Assembly: GCF_001559595.1 (NCBI RefSeq) | Contig: NZ_LNTY01000034.1 | Coordinates: forward strand, 372,001 to 436,000 | Direction of reading: 5' to 3' | DNA from: Enterovibrio coralii | GTDB taxonomy: Bacteria > Pseudomonadota > Gammaproteobacteria > Enterobacterales > Vibrionaceae | DNA length: 64,000 bases | Shown: positions 24,334-34,154 of the stretch, in pieces | Numbering within the stretch: the first letter of the stretch is position 1 | Layout of the letters: each line of letters opens with the position of its first letter | Notes under the pieces: generated by a model | Database searches by the model: none | What the model saw: the letters and a program-made list of their open reading frames with translations, nothing else | Told to the model about the DNA's origin: nothing | Translations under genes and position numbers: made by a program

Positions 24334-25636
24334 ATGGGTACGCCTCTTTCGCAATTGCCTCACACGCAGTCTTACTACGCGGCTACGGCCAAGTACCCAC
24401 AACGCTATCCTGAACTCTCAGAGGCGGTGACGGTCGATGTGTGTATCGTCGGGGGTGGTCTCAGCGGTGTAAACGCAGCGATTGAACTGGCAAAAAAAGG
24501 CTTTTCTGTTGCGTTGCTCGAAGCCAACAAGATCGGTTGGGGCGCGTCAGGCCGTAATGGTGGTGAGCTCATTCGTGGCATCGGGCATGGCATTGAACAA
24601 TTCACTAATCAGATTGGGCGCGAAGGCGTGGATGCCATCAACCAAATGGGCGTAGAAGCGGTGCAGATCGTCAAAGATCGCGTTGATGAATTTAACATCG
24701 ATTGCGATCTTGTGATGGGCTACTGCGATCTCGCGCTAAAGCCCTCCCACATGAAAGAGCTACAGGACGATTTCGACGATCTCACGGAAAACGCTATCCC
24801 CATGAAATACGTATGCTTGATAAGTCAGGACTTGCCGAGGTTATCGGCTCTGAACGCTATATCGGTGGCATGTTGGACATGGGCAGCGGTCACTTACACC
24901 CCTTGAATCTTGTAGCAGGTGAAGCCGTTGCTGCGGCTGGACTGGGTGTTCAATTGTTTGAAGACAGCCCAGCCATTGAAATACAAAAAGGCACCAAACC
25001 CTTAGTGAAAACGCCAAAAGGCAGGTGACATGCAGTTACTTATTGCTGGCAGGTAATGCCTACATCGGGCATAAGCTCGAGCCGTATATCGGCGGGAAAG
25101 TCTTGCCTGCGGGCAGTTATATCATCGCGACCGAACCGCTGACTGACGAGCAAGTCGCAAGCACCATTCCAAAGAACATGTCTTTCGCCGACCTGAGTAT
25201 CGCGTTGGACTACTACCATCTTTCCGGTGACAACCGCCTGTTGTTTGGTGGTTTGTGTACCTATTCCGGCAAAGACCCTCGTGACATTACTGCTGCTCTA
25301 CTGCCTAACCTTGAACGCGTATTCCCGCAGTTAATAGGCTTGAACATCGACTTTGAATGGGGCGGAATGATCGGCATTGGTGCGAACCGTCTGCCTCAGA
25401 TTGGCAGTTTGCCTGATGCGCCAAACATCTTTTTTGCGCAGGCGTATTCGGGGCATGGCCTCAATGCCACTCACATGGCCGGCCGAGTCATTGCTGAAGC
25501 CATTTCAGGCACCGCCGAGCGCTTTGATGTGTTCGCCAAGGTCAAACACATGACGTTCCCCGGTGGCCCGCTTTTGCGCTCCCCGCTGTTAGCCATCGGC
25601 ATGACTTACTACCGCGTTATGGAAGCGTTGCAATAA
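24334..25636 (+). pseudogene. puuB: Gamma-glutamylputrescine oxidoreductase, copy 2, two frameshifts
   Basis: A second DAO-family flavoprotein with VDVCIVGGGLSGVNAAIELAKKGF, GWGASGRNGGELIRG and a C-terminal AQAYSGHGLNATHMAGRV. The frame is broken near 24793 (AACGGC to AACGC) and near 25022 (GGCAAGG to GGCAGG). Restoring one base at each place joins the three pieces into one 434-residue protein, similar in length to copy 1. It has its own AT-rich promoter region. It may oxidise a different glutamylated amine from copy 1. Confidence 0.85.
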
Positions 25637-25656
25637 ATCGCGCATTTCAATTTCGT

Positions 25657-25683
25657 TGAATTCTGCATCTTCAAGTTAATGGG
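25657..25683. repeat. Single arm of the palindromic element seen at 27009
   Basis: GAATTCTGCATCTTCAAGTT resembles the inverted complement of the left arm of the element at 27009 (AACTTGAAGATGCAGGATTC), with one mismatch over about 20 bases. No matching second arm was found nearby, so it looks like a remnant. It lies just before the hydrolase-OsmC gene, with the full element just after it. Confidence 0.55.
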
Positions 25684-25687
25684 CAAG

Positions 25688-25713
25688 GCGTCTCAAGCAT
25701 AAGCGAGAGACGC
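25688..25713 (+). promoter_or_regulatory. Hairpin after puuB copy 2
   Basis: GCGTCTC and GAGACGC form a 7-bp stem with a 12-nt loop, without a clear T run. It may be a weak terminator or a piece of the neighbouring repeat. Confidence 0.35.
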
Positions 25714-25790
25714 GCTGTCATACTTTTCTCGTTATCCGGTCTTCTCCTTCGCATCTAGTCTGTAAGAGTGGACAAATAAGGAGAATAAAG

Positions 25791-27008
25791 ATGGCAGGAA
25801 AGCGCGCAAAAATAACATTTCAAAGTGGTGGGAATATCTTGGCGGGCATGCTTGAAACGCCTGAACATGCTGCGCGAGGGTATGCACTGTTTGCCCACTG
25901 TTTTACCTGCGGTAAAGATGTTGCCGCAGCGTCTCGGATTTCTAGAGCCTTAGTGAATATCGGCTTCGCAGTGTTCCGCTTTGACTTTACTGGTCTTGGT
26001 GGCAGTGATGGTGATTTTGCCAACACTAACTTCTCCTCAAATGTCGATGATTTGGTATCGGCGGCAGATTTCTTGCGTGAGAACTATGAAGCCCCGTTAT
26101 TGCTAATCGGACACAGTTTGGGGGGACGAGCTGTGCTGTCGGCTGCGCATCGTATTCCTGAAATATCGGCCGTTGCGACCATAGGTGCGCCAGCAGACGC
26201 TGAACATGTTGCCAAGCAATTTGCTGCCCATGTCGAGGCAATTGACGCGACTGGCGAGGCCGAGGTGAGCCTTGCAGGTCGACCGTTTACCATCAAAAAG
26301 CAGTTTCTGGATGATATCCGTGAAGAGAATGACGATATCGAATCACTTCGCGTCCCGCTGTTGGTGATGCATTCTCCCATCGATAACATTGTGTCTATTC
26401 GTGAAGCCGAGAAAATCTACCTTCGCGCTAAACATCCCAAAAGCTTTGTTACCTTGGATACTGCCGATCACCTGCTGACCAACAAAGACGATGCCACCTA
26501 TGTGGCGGAACTGATTGCGGCCTGGTCACATCGCTACATCGACAAAGCGGCACCGGTGAAAGAAGCCAAAGAAGGGGTGAAGCGTGGGGAAGTGCTGGTG
26601 CATGAGCACAACAAGCAATTTACCCGCACCATTCAAACAGACCACCACCAATGGTTTGCTGATGAACCAGTTGATTACAGCGGTGACAACTTAGGACCAG
26701 ATCCATACGAGCATGTGCTTGCCGGCTTGGGGGCGTGTACGTCCATGACGCTTCGCATGTATGCCAATCGAAAAAAACTGAACTTAGATGACGTCAAAGT
26801 GACACTGTCTCATAGTCGGCAGCACGGCGATGACTGTGAGCATTGTGATGAAGACCATGCGAAAGTCGAAGTGCTCGCAAGAGAGATCGAGTTGTTTGGT
26901 GATTTGACGGACGAAGAGCGTCAGCGTTTGTTAGAAATTGCGGATAAATGCCCGGTACACAAAACCTTGGAGGGGAAAGTGGTCATCACGACCAAACTCA
27001 AGGGCTGA
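25791..27008 (+). CDS. Alpha/beta hydrolase - OsmC/Ohr fusion protein
   Basis: A 405-residue two-domain protein. Residues 1-250 are an alpha/beta hydrolase with the nucleophile elbow [10 protein letters not shown], an oxyanion-side segment [10 protein letters not shown] and a late acid/histidine pair ([15 protein letters not shown]). Residues 270-405 are an OsmC-like domain with [17 protein letters not shown], a histidine-rich [12 protein letters not shown] insert and the second redox cysteine in [15 protein letters not shown]. OsmC proteins reduce organic peroxides with a cysteine pair. The joined hydrolase may feed it an ester-type or lipid peroxide substrate, which is inference. SD AAGGAG precedes the ATG. 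Confidence 0.88.
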   Translation: MAGKRAKITFQSGGNILAGMLETPEHAARGYALFAHCFTCGKDVAAASRISRALVNIGFAVFRFDFTGLGGSDGDFANTNFSSNVDDLVSAADFLRENYEAPLLLIGHSLGGRAVLSAAHRIPEISAVATIGAPADAEHVAKQFAAHVEAIDATGEAEVSLAGRPFTIKKQFLDDIREENDDIESLRVPLLVMHSPIDNIVSIREAEKIYLRAKHPKSFVTLDTADHLLTNKDDATYVAELIAAWSHRYIDKAAPVKEAKEGVKRGEVLVHEHNKQFTRTIQTDHHQWFADEPVDYSGDNLGPDPYEHVLAGLGACTSMTLRMYANRKKLNLDDVKVTLSHSRQHGDDCEHCDEDHAKVEVLAREIELFGDLTDEERQRLLEIADKCPVHKTLEGKVVITTKLKG

Positions 27009-27183
27009 TATACCCAAACAACTTGAAGATGCAGGATTCAACTCGCCCAAAGAGAGGGCTTCAATGCACCCACTTCTTCGTTAAATTCCACGGAAATAGA
27101 ATAACTATTCCTCGCGAAATTTGCCTCGAATTGAGTGCATTGATGACCTCTGAACTCCAGCAGCTTCAGGTCGTTTGGGTATA
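27009..27183. repeat. 175-bp imperfect palindromic element (MITE or REP-like)
   Basis: The ends TATACCCAAACAACTTGAAG and the complement of CTTCAGGTCGTTTGGGTATA form about 30-bp near-matching inverted arms. Inside are further nested arms (CAATGCAC/GTGCATTG and GGAAATAG/CTATTCC), so the whole unit can fold as one long hairpin. The ends resemble small intergenic palindromes I recall from vibrio genomes. Its 5' edge abuts the OsmC fusion stop. Confidence 0.7.
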
Positions 27184-27191
27184 AAACAAAC

Positions 27192-27217
27192 ATTAACGCC
27201 CCAATTGGGGCGTTAAT
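27192..27217. terminator. Bidirectional terminator between the OsmC fusion and puuC
   Basis: ATTAACGCCCC, AATT and GGGGCGTTAAT make a perfect 26-bp palindrome followed by TTTT on the plus strand, between convergent genes. Confidence 0.8.
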
Positions 27218-27238
27218 TTTATCTAGGAAGCTTTCTCG

Positions 27239-28740
27239 CTACAGTGCAATCCAGGTCGCTTTCACTTCGGTGTACTTTTCAAAAGCATGCAGAGACTTGT
27301 CTCTACCATTACCTGACTGTTTATAACCGCCAAACGGTGCGGTCATGTCACCGCCGTCATAGTGATTAATCCACACCATCCCCGTTTTCAGCGCTTTCGC
27401 AGTCTTGTGCGCTTTGCTGATGTCTGATGTCCAAACGGCAGAGGCGAGACCATAGTCAGTGTCGTTGGCAATCGCGATCGCCTCTTCTAGAGAATTGAAG
27501 GTGATAACAGACAAAACGGGACCAAAAATCTCTTCCTGGGCAATGGTCATTTCATTGTTCACATTATCGAACACGGTGGGCGCAACAAACAGCCCTCCCG
27601 TTTCTTCCATGATTTGCTTGCCGCCACAAAGCAGCGCAGCACCAGCCGCTTGCCCTTTTTCGACATAGGAAAGAACAGTTTCAAGCTGCTGTTGATCCAC
27701 CATGGCACCGACTTGAGTTTCAGGGTCGAGCGGATGCCCGGGTTGCCAAGTACGTAGTGCTTCCACGACTTTGGAGACAAAGACGTTCTTGATGGAGGCT
27801 TCGACCAACAAGCGTGAGCCCGCGGTACAGACTTCCCCTTGGTTAAAGGCGATGGCGGAAGCGGCGGCTTCGGCTGCGGCATCTAAATCCGGCGCATCTT
27901 CAAACACGATGTTTGGGCTCTTGCCGCCTGCTTCGAGCCACACGCGCTTCATGTTGGACTCGCCAGCGTAAATCATCAGTTGTTTGGCGATGCGTGTTGA
28001 GCCAGTGAACACTAAGGTATCCACGTCCATATGTAAGGCGAGCGATTTGCTACTGTGTGCCCAAAGCCTGGAAGTACGTTCAACACCCCTTTAGGCATGC
28101 CAGCGTCCAGAGCCAATTGACCCAGCTTGATAGCGGTTAAGGGAGATTTTTCTGAGGGTTTAAGAATGACCGAATTACCAGCCGCCAAAGCAGGACCAAG
28201 CTTCCAGCACGCCATCAGCATTGGGAAGTTCCACGGCACAATTGCAGCGACAACACCGATTGGTTCACGGGTGATCATACCGATTTCATTGTGCGGCGTG
28301 GGTGCCAATTCATCGTAGATTTTATCGACTGCTTCGCCTGACCACCGGATTGCACGAGCGGCACCGTAAACATCCACCGCTTTTGAGTAGCGGATAGGTT
28401 TACCCATGTCGAGGGTTTCCAGCAACGCGAGTTCATCGCCGTTCTCTTCAATCAGCTCTGCAAAACGGATAACAATTTTTTTTCGCTCGGCAGGGGCCAT
28501 TTGTGACCAAACACCGCTCTCAAACGTGTTACGGGTACTGATGACAGCCTTGTTGGCATCGGCCAAATCGCAACTGGCCACCTTGGCAAGGAGTCGGCCA
28601 TCAATCGGGCTTAAACAATCAAATGTGTCACCAGAATCAGCGGCTTGGTATTCACCATCGATAAATGCACGCCCTTCAATTGCCAGAGCTTGCGCCTTCA
28701 TTTCCCAGTCATTGCGAGACAATCGAGCACTCATAATCAT
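27239..28740 (-). pseudogene. puuC: Gamma-glutamyl-gamma-aminobutyraldehyde dehydrogenase, frameshifted
   Basis: An NAD-dependent aldehyde dehydrogenase that converts the PuuB product to gamma-glutamyl-GABA. The N-terminal piece (MIMSARLSRNDWEMKAQA... to LPGFGHTV) holds VPWNFPMLMACWKLGPALAAGN. The C-terminal piece holds FTGSTRIAKQL, the general base in LEAGGKSP and the catalytic cysteine in FNQGEVCTAGSR, and ends GGYKQSGNGRDKSLHAFEKYTE, close to E. coli PuuC. One missing G near 28050 (GTAGGCAAA to GTAGCAAA) splits them. The repaired length is about 500 residues. Confidence 0.9.
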
Positions 28741-28832
28741 CCATTCCTTTCGTCAGATAAGGTTCATCGCACACGATGTGTTCACTGTGCACCATTTCAA
28801 AATATTTTACAATTTCGTAAATTATTCTTTTT

Positions 28833-28868
28833 ATCTTGAACACAGTTTATATACTGTTCATTATATTT
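28833..28868. promoter_or_regulatory. Paired PuuR-like operators in the puuC/aminotransferase promoter
   Basis: Two TGAACA cores in opposite orientation lie 12 nt apart. The first is ATCTTGAACACAG at 28833. The second is TGTTCATTATATTT at 28855-28868, whose complement AAATATAATGAACA equals the E. coli PuuR box as I recall it. They stand about midway between the two divergent starts, so one repressor could control both puuC and the beta-alanine genes. Confidence 0.65.
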
Positions 28869-28928
28869 GACATGGTGTTGTCCAAACGACAACGTGCAAT
28901 GAACATTGGCATGTAAGGAAACTTGACT

Positions 28929-30261
28929 ATGGCAGTGCAAAAACCACAGAGCGAAGGGGCGAGTCTCAATAACTTCTGGATGCCGTTTACGGCAAACAGA
29001 CAATATAAGGCCATGCCACGATTACTCGTCAAAGCCGAGGGAATGTATTACACCGATGTGGAAGGTAACTCGGTGTTGGATTCAACCGCGGGTCTTTGGT
29101 GTTGTAATGCGGGTCATAGCCGACCGGAAATCACTGACGCGGTGAGTCGTCAGATTTCGCAACTGGACTATGCACCGACCTTTCAAATGGGGCATCCACT
29201 GCCGTTTGAACTTGCTGAGCGATTGGCTGCAATGGCACCGGGCGAATTGAACCGAGTCTTCTTTACCAACTCTGGCTCTGAGTCAGGTGATACGGCATTG
29301 AAAATTGCACTGGCTTATCAGCGTGCTCGAGGTCATGCTAATCGCACCATGTTTATTGGGCGTGAACTGGGTTATCACGGAACGGGTTTCGGTGGTATCT
29401 CTGTTGGCGGCATGGTGAACAACCGCAAAGCGTTCAACAGCCAACTTCTCCCAAGTGTTGCTCACCTGCCCCATACGCTCGACATTGAGCGCAATGCGTT
29501 TTCAAAAGGCTTGCCAGAGCATGGTATTGAAAAAGCGGATTACCTTGAGCACATGATCGCGCAGCATGGCGCAGAAAACATCGCAGCCGTGATGGTAGAG
29601 CCCATGTCTGGCTCTGGTGGCGTAGTGCTTCCGCCTGTTGCTATCTAAAACGCCTTCGTGAAATCACCGCGAAACATGACATCTTGCTGATCTTTGATGA
29701 AGTGATCACGCATTCGGACGCGTCGGCGATGCGTTTGCGGCCCAGCGTTGGGACGTGGTGCCAGACATCATTACGACGGCGAAAGCCCTGACAAACGGTG
29801 CTATTCCAATGGGTGCCGTGATTGTCAGCGAGAAAATTTATGATGCGTGTATGCAAGCACCAGAAGACACCATTGAGCTTTTCCACGGCTATACCTATTC
29901 AGGTCATCCTGTAGCGGCTGCTGCTGCGTTAGCAACCATGGACATCTACCGCGATGAAAAGCTGTTCGAGCGAGCGCGAGAAATGGAAGTGGCATGGGAA
30001 GATGCGGTGCATTCGCTGGCGAACCTCCCGAATGTGATCGATGTGAGAAACACTGGGCTCATTGCGGGTATTCAGTTTGCACCGAGTGAAAAGGGGATCG
30101 GTAAGCGTGGGTATGACGTCTTTACACGCTGTTTCTATGATGGCCTGTTGGTGCGCGCATCGGGTGACATTATTGCGATGTCGCCACCATTGATTGTTGA
30201 GCCGAAGCACCTCGACCAAATTGTCACCACGCTGGAAAAAGCGATACGAAATGCCATTTAA
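28929..30261 (+). pseudogene. Omega-amino acid (beta-alanine):pyruvate aminotransferase, two frameshifts
   Basis: A class III aminotransferase of the AptA/BauA type: FWMPFTANRQYKAMPRLLVKAEGMYY, then FFTNSGSESGDTALKIAL and, after the breaks, the PLP lysine in TTAKALTNGAIPMGAV. Frames break near 29640 (GTTGGCTAT to GTTGCTAT) and 29710 (ACGGCATTC to ACGCATTC). Repair gives GYLKRLREITAKHD and DEVITAFGRVGDAFAA and a 444-residue protein. I use ATG 28929 with AAGGA upstream. With the next gene it would convert beta-alanine, a product of diaminopropane and spermidine breakdown, to malonate semialdehyde. Confidence 0.85.
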
Positions 30262-30278
30262 CGTTTAGGGATGACACC

Positions 30279-31766
30279 ATGACTTCAGTTACACACTTTG
30301 TAGATGGAACACACACCGCAGAGAGCGAGCGCAGACAAGCTCTTTATAATCCAGCGACAGGCGAGGTAAGCGGTGAGGTTTCCTTAGCATCTGCCGGAGA
30401 AACCGAAGCAGCGATTGCCTCCGCGAAAGCCGCTTTTCATGAGTGGTCTGAAATGTCGCCGCTCCGTCGTGCGCGCGTATTGTTTAAGTTCAAATCGCTG
30501 GTGGAAGCGAACATGGACGAGCTGGCAGCACTGATCACCAAAGAGCACGGCAAAGTGCTGGAAGATGCCAAGGGTGAGCTGACACGAGGCCTAGAGGTGG
30601 TCGAATTTGCCTGCGGCATTCCTCACTTGCTAAAAGGTGAAATCACGGAGCAGATCGCAACGGGCGTGGACTCCTGGTCACTGAATCAGCCTCTGGGCGT
30701 CGTAGCCGGTATTTCGCCGTTCAACTTCCCCGTGATGGTACCCATGTGGATGTTCCCCATCGCCATTGCATGCGGTAATACCTTCATCATGAAACCGTCC
30801 GAGAAAGACCCAAGTTCGACCATGCGAATCGCCGAGCTTCTAAAAGAAGCGGGTTTGCCTGATGGCGTGTTTAACGTGGTGAACGGCGATAAAGAAGCAG
30901 TGGATGTGCTGCTGACGCATCCTGACGTGCAAGCGGTCAGCTTTGTGGGTTCTACGCCTATCGCGGAATACATCTACAGCACAGCGTCACAACACGGTAA
31001 GCGTGTTCAGGCACTGGGCGGTGCGAAAAACCATATGGTCGTGATGCCTGATGCGGATTTGGACCAAGCCGTCGCGGCACTAATGGGCGCAGCGTATGGT
31101 TCAGCCGGAGAGCGTTGTATGGCGATATCCGTTGCGGTTGCGGTGGGTAATGTCGCAGATGCGTTGATTGAAAAATTAACGCCAAAAGTCGAAGCATTGC
31201 GAGTTGGCAATGGTGTCCTTGAAGGCATGGAAATGGGACCTTTGGTCACCGCGGATCATTTGAAGAAAGTAGAGGGCTATGTCGCTTCGGGTGTTGATGA
31301 TGGCGCGACACTGGTGGTGGATGGCCGAAATGTCACCGCGGAAGGCGGCGAAGGCTTCTTCCTTGGTGGCTGTTTGTTCGACAATGTGACGCCAGAAATG
31401 ACGATTTACCGTGACGAGATCTTTGGTCCTGTGCTGTCTGTCGTGCGCGTACCTGACTATGCGACGGCCGTTAAGCTTATCAACGAACATGAATTCGGTA
31501 ACGGTACAGCTATTTTCACCCAAAACGGCGATGCAGCGCGTCAGTTCTGCCACGAAATCCAAGTGGGGATGGTCGGTGTTAACGTGCCTATTCCTGTTCC
31601 GATGGCGTTCCATAGTTTTGGCGGTTGGAAACGCTCTCTCTTTGGGCCGCTTCATATGCACGGGCCTGATGGTGTGCGTTTTTACACCCGTCGAAAAGCC
31701 ATCACTGCGAGATGGCCTACTGGATTACGCGTGCAGGCTGATTTCATCATGCCGACCATGAAATAA
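30279..31766 (+). CDS. mmsA: CoA-acylating (methyl)malonate-semialdehyde dehydrogenase
   Basis: A 495-residue aldehyde dehydrogenase of the MmsA/BauC/IolA branch: [53 protein letters not shown], and the catalytic cysteine in [12 protein letters not shown]. The branch lacks the usual general-base glutamate (here QALGGAKNH), consistent with CoA-dependent release. It oxidises malonate semialdehyde to acetyl-CoA and CO2, and sits 17 nt after the transaminase, so BauC-like function is likely. Methylmalonate semialdehyde (valine breakdown) is the alternative substrate. Confidence 0.88.
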   Translation: MTSVTHFVDGTHTAESERRQALYNPATGEVSGEVSLASAGETEAAIASAKAAFHEWSEMSPLRRARVLFKFKSLVEANMDELAALITKEHGKVLEDAKGELTRGLEVVEFACGIPHLLKGEITEQIATGVDSWSLNQPLGVVAGISPFNFPVMVPMWMFPIAIACGNTFIMKPSEKDPSSTMRIAELLKEAGLPDGVFNVVNGDKEAVDVLLTHPDVQAVSFVGSTPIAEYIYSTASQHGKRVQALGGAKNHMVVMPDADLDQAVAALMGAAYGSAGERCMAISVAVAVGNVADALIEKLTPKVEALRVGNGVLEGMEMGPLVTADHLKKVEGYVASGVDDGATLVVDGRNVTAEGGEGFFLGGCLFDNVTPEMTIYRDEIFGPVLSVVRVPDYATAVKLINEHEFGNGTAIFTQNGDAARQFCHEIQVGMVGVNVPIPVPMAFHSFGGWKRSLFGPLHMHGPDGVRFYTRRKAITARWPTGLRVQADFIMPTMK

Positions 31767-31786
31767 TGAGAGGCAAATACGAAACG

Positions 31787-31812
31787 AAAAAGGAGCCTAA
31801 GGCTCCTTTTTT
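31787..31812. terminator. Bidirectional terminator after mmsA
   Basis: AAAAAGGAGCC, TAA and GGCTCCTTTTTT form a hairpin with T runs both ways, between convergent mmsA and the EAL gene. Confidence 0.88.
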
Positions 31813-32434
31813 TATGCGACTTTTATGGTTTCAACCACTTCAGGGTCAATCATGCGCTCTGGCTTACTAAAGCGGTAGCCTTGGAACAAATCAAAGCCAA
31901 GGTCGAAAGCAAACTCAAATTCAGCTTGAGTCTCGATTTTTTCAGCCAACAGCTGGAACGAAAACGCACTTCGGTAAGTATTTACAAATGCTTCGATGTC
32001 TAAGAAGGAGAGTGCTCGGAAGTCTATTTTTATGATGTCTGCCAACGGGATGAAAGAGAGCCAACGTTCACTCGGTGTGAAGTCGTCGAAAGCTATTTTA
32101 AAACCGTGAGACTTCAGCGTGGTTAGCGCAGAAAACAATGCCGCATTGGGCTCGCAATCTTCCAATACTTCAACGATTAACGCTTCTTTCGGGTATTGGA
32201 GGCGGTGCCATCGACCAAGCTTTCAAACCCGAAGTTAATAAACACGGGCTTGTCATCCGATAAAGAGACGGGATGAACGCCTTGTCGAAACAATGTTTGT
32301 AGAACGGTTTGCGTGGCATACCTTGCAGGGACACAAGGGAAGGAGTCGCTCTGCCCATCACGAAAGAGGAGTTCGTAAGCGACAACATTACGTTGTCGGT
32401 CGAAAATGGCTTGTCGTGCGATGCTGGAACTCAT
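31812..32434 (-). pseudogene. Stand-alone EAL domain protein (YuxH-like half), frameshifted
   Basis: A cyclic-di-GMP phosphodiesterase-type EAL domain of about 207 residues after repair. Visible are ARQAIFDRQRNVVAYELLFRDG (EAL variant ELL), VFINFGFESL, IVEVLED, KIAFDDFTPSERW, DIIKID and LLAEKIETQAEF...GFDLFQGYRFSKP, so most metal and catalytic positions survive. One base is missing near 32202 in GACGGAGG context on the complement, and repair gives DGTALQYPKEALIVEV. The start matches EAL-HDOD proteins, but it stops right after the EAL domain and has no HDOD partner. It may be a binder or an active enzyme. Confidence 0.75.
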
Positions 32435-32597
32435 AAAAAAATCGATGTGCCTTGAAATTTAGATGCGAAACTAATTGTATAAGATGTCTCAATAGTGAGA
32501 GTACTAAATAAGTTTGATATTTCGCGAAGAAAAATAATGGGGCAAACCATACTTTTCTCATCTTGATCTAGCAAACATTTCTGTAATTGTTTTTTAT

Positions 32598-33335
32598 CTA
32601 GGGAGGTATCGCATCAAAAGCGCGGGTTTCTAGCTCGCAACCGTCCTCTGTACAGCGCAAGATTGAGCCTTGCGTATACCAGTCACCCAACACGATTCGC
32701 TGCGCAGGCTGGTCACTAATGCTTATGTCATGCTTTGCCGGTCTGTGAGTGTGGCCGTGAATCAGTTGGGTCACGTTTTCACTGTCCATAATTCGAAGCA
32801 CTTCAGCAGGGTCAACGTCCATGATCTCATAGGATTTATGCTGGTTTTGGTCGCTGCTGCTTTGACGTAGCTTTTCACCGATCTTCTTGCGAGTGCGCAA
32901 TGGCAAACGGAAAAATAGCCACTGAATCAGCTTGTTATGCACTTTTTTACGATAGCGTTGGTAAGCTTCGTCCTGAATACACAGGGTGTCACCGTGCATG
33001 ATAAGCGTAGGCTTGCCGAACAAATCAATCACGCAATGCTCTGGCAACAAGGTCATGCCCGCTAGTTTAGCGAAGCGTTTGCCAACCAGAAAATCACGAT
33101 TTCCGTGAATAAAGTACACGGGAATGCCTCGATCGTGCAGGGTTTTAAATGCCTCAGCGACGCTCAAGTGCAAGGGTGTTTCGTCATCGTCGCCAATCCA
33201 AGACTCGAAAAGATCACCTAACACATAAAGTGCAGATGCCTGTGTTGCTTCTCCCTGAATGAACTGAAAAAAGCAGTCAGTGATTTCCGGATGGGAAGGG
33301 CTTAAATGGAGATCTGAAATAAATAGTACGGTCAT
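32598..33335 (-). CDS. lpxH: UDP-2,3-diacylglucosamine diphosphatase
   Basis: A 245-residue calcineurin-like metallophosphatase of lipid A synthesis that hydrolyses UDP-2,3-diacylglucosamine to lipid X at the inner membrane. The metal motifs are in order: FISDLHLSP, VLGDLFESWIGDDD, IHGNRDFLVG, MHGDTL and HGHTHRPA. It follows ppiB by 39 nt on the same strand, the usual ppiB-lpxH pair. Confidence 0.96.
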   Translation of the reverse strand: MTVLFISDLHLSPSHPEITDCFFQFIQGEATQASALYVLGDLFESWIGDDDETPLHLSVAEAFKTLHDRGIPVYFIHGNRDFLVGKRFAKLAGMTLLPEHCVIDLFGKPTLIMHGDTLCIQDEAYQRYRKKVHNKLIQWLFFRLPLRTRKKIGEKLRQSSSDQNQHKSYEIMDVDPAEVLRIMDSENVTQLIHGHTHRPAKHDISISDQPAQRIVLGDWYTQGSILRCTEDGCELETRAFDAIPP

Positions 33336-33341
33336 AGAAAG

Positions 33342-33366
33342 AGGGCAGTGTTATTTACACTGCCCC
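33342..33366 (-). promoter_or_regulatory. Hairpin between ppiB and lpxH
   Basis: GGGCAGTGT and ACACTGCCC form a perfect 9-bp stem with a 5-nt loop in the short gap. Only a weak T stretch follows on the minus strand, so it is more likely a partial terminator or an mRNA-stabilising hairpin than a full stop. Confidence 0.5.
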
Positions 33367-33374
33367 TCAGAGTC

Positions 33375-33872
33375 TTATTCTTCGATGGTAACGCTTTCGA
33401 TGATAACTTCTTCTACAGGCACGTCTTGGTGTACGTAGCCCCAGTTACCGGTCGCAACACCTTTGATTTTGTTTACGATGTCCATGCCTTCAACCACTTC
33501 AGCGAAAACACAGTAACCCCAACCGTCCATAGACTCAGATTTGAAGTCCAGGAAAGTGTTGTTGTTTACGTTGATGAAGAACTGAGAACTTGCAGAATGT
33601 GGTTCCATAGTACGCGCCATTGCCAGCGTACCAATTTTGTTGCTCAGGCCGTTGTTAGCTTCGTTTTTGATTGGCGCGCGAGTTTCTTTCTCTTGCATGC
33701 CAGAAGCCATGCCGCCGCCTTGGATCATGAAACCATCGATTACACGGTGGAACAGAGTACCGTTGTAGAAACCATCGCGGCAGTATTGCAGGAAGTTCTC
33801 CGCAGTCACCGGTGCTTTCTCAGTGTTAAGTTGGATTTTGATGTCACCAAAGTTGGTATGAAGCGTAACCAT
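33375..33872 (-). CDS. ppiB: Peptidyl-prolyl cis-trans isomerase B (cyclophilin)
   Basis: A 165-residue cytoplasmic cyclophilin. The start [30 protein letters not shown] and the active-site stretch [15 protein letters not shown], followed by [12 protein letters not shown], are intact. There is no signal peptide, so it is the B rather than the A form. Divergent from cysS. Confidence 0.96.
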   Translation of the reverse strand: MVTLHTNFGDIKIQLNTEKAPVTAENFLQYCRDGFYNGTLFHRVIDGFMIQGGGMASGMQEKETRAPIKNEANNGLSNKIGTLAMARTMEPHSASSQFFINVNNNTFLDFKSESMDGWGYCVFAEVVEGMDIVNKIKGVATGNWGYVHQDVPVEEVIIESVTIEE

Positions 33873-34154
33873 GATATGTTCCTAATTAGGGACTGTTAAC
33901 GTTGCAACCCAAGGACTCAGACTGACGTTGCGCAGGTCCCTGAACGCGTTTGGCTTTAAACGGTTGATTCTATCCTAGTGGTAGTCACATTCAACCGATC
34001 TCACACGAAAAAAGCACATAGATCGAGCCAAGTGCTTTTCTCTTGGCCGAATTCGTTCACCTTACCTTCTATTGCCTTGCCTAAAACCATAGGAAAGGGT
34101 GTAATATGCTTTTCTCATATTCACTGTTTTATTGTAATGGGTAACCCGACTACT

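Noticed and set aside
26948..27184. 78-residue frame across the end of the OsmC fusion and the palindrome
   Set aside because: It reads through the repeat arms and overlaps a real gene in another frame; chance frame.
33348..33899. 183-residue plus-strand frame over ppiB
   Set aside because: It is the complement of an intact cyclophilin and has no recognisable domain.
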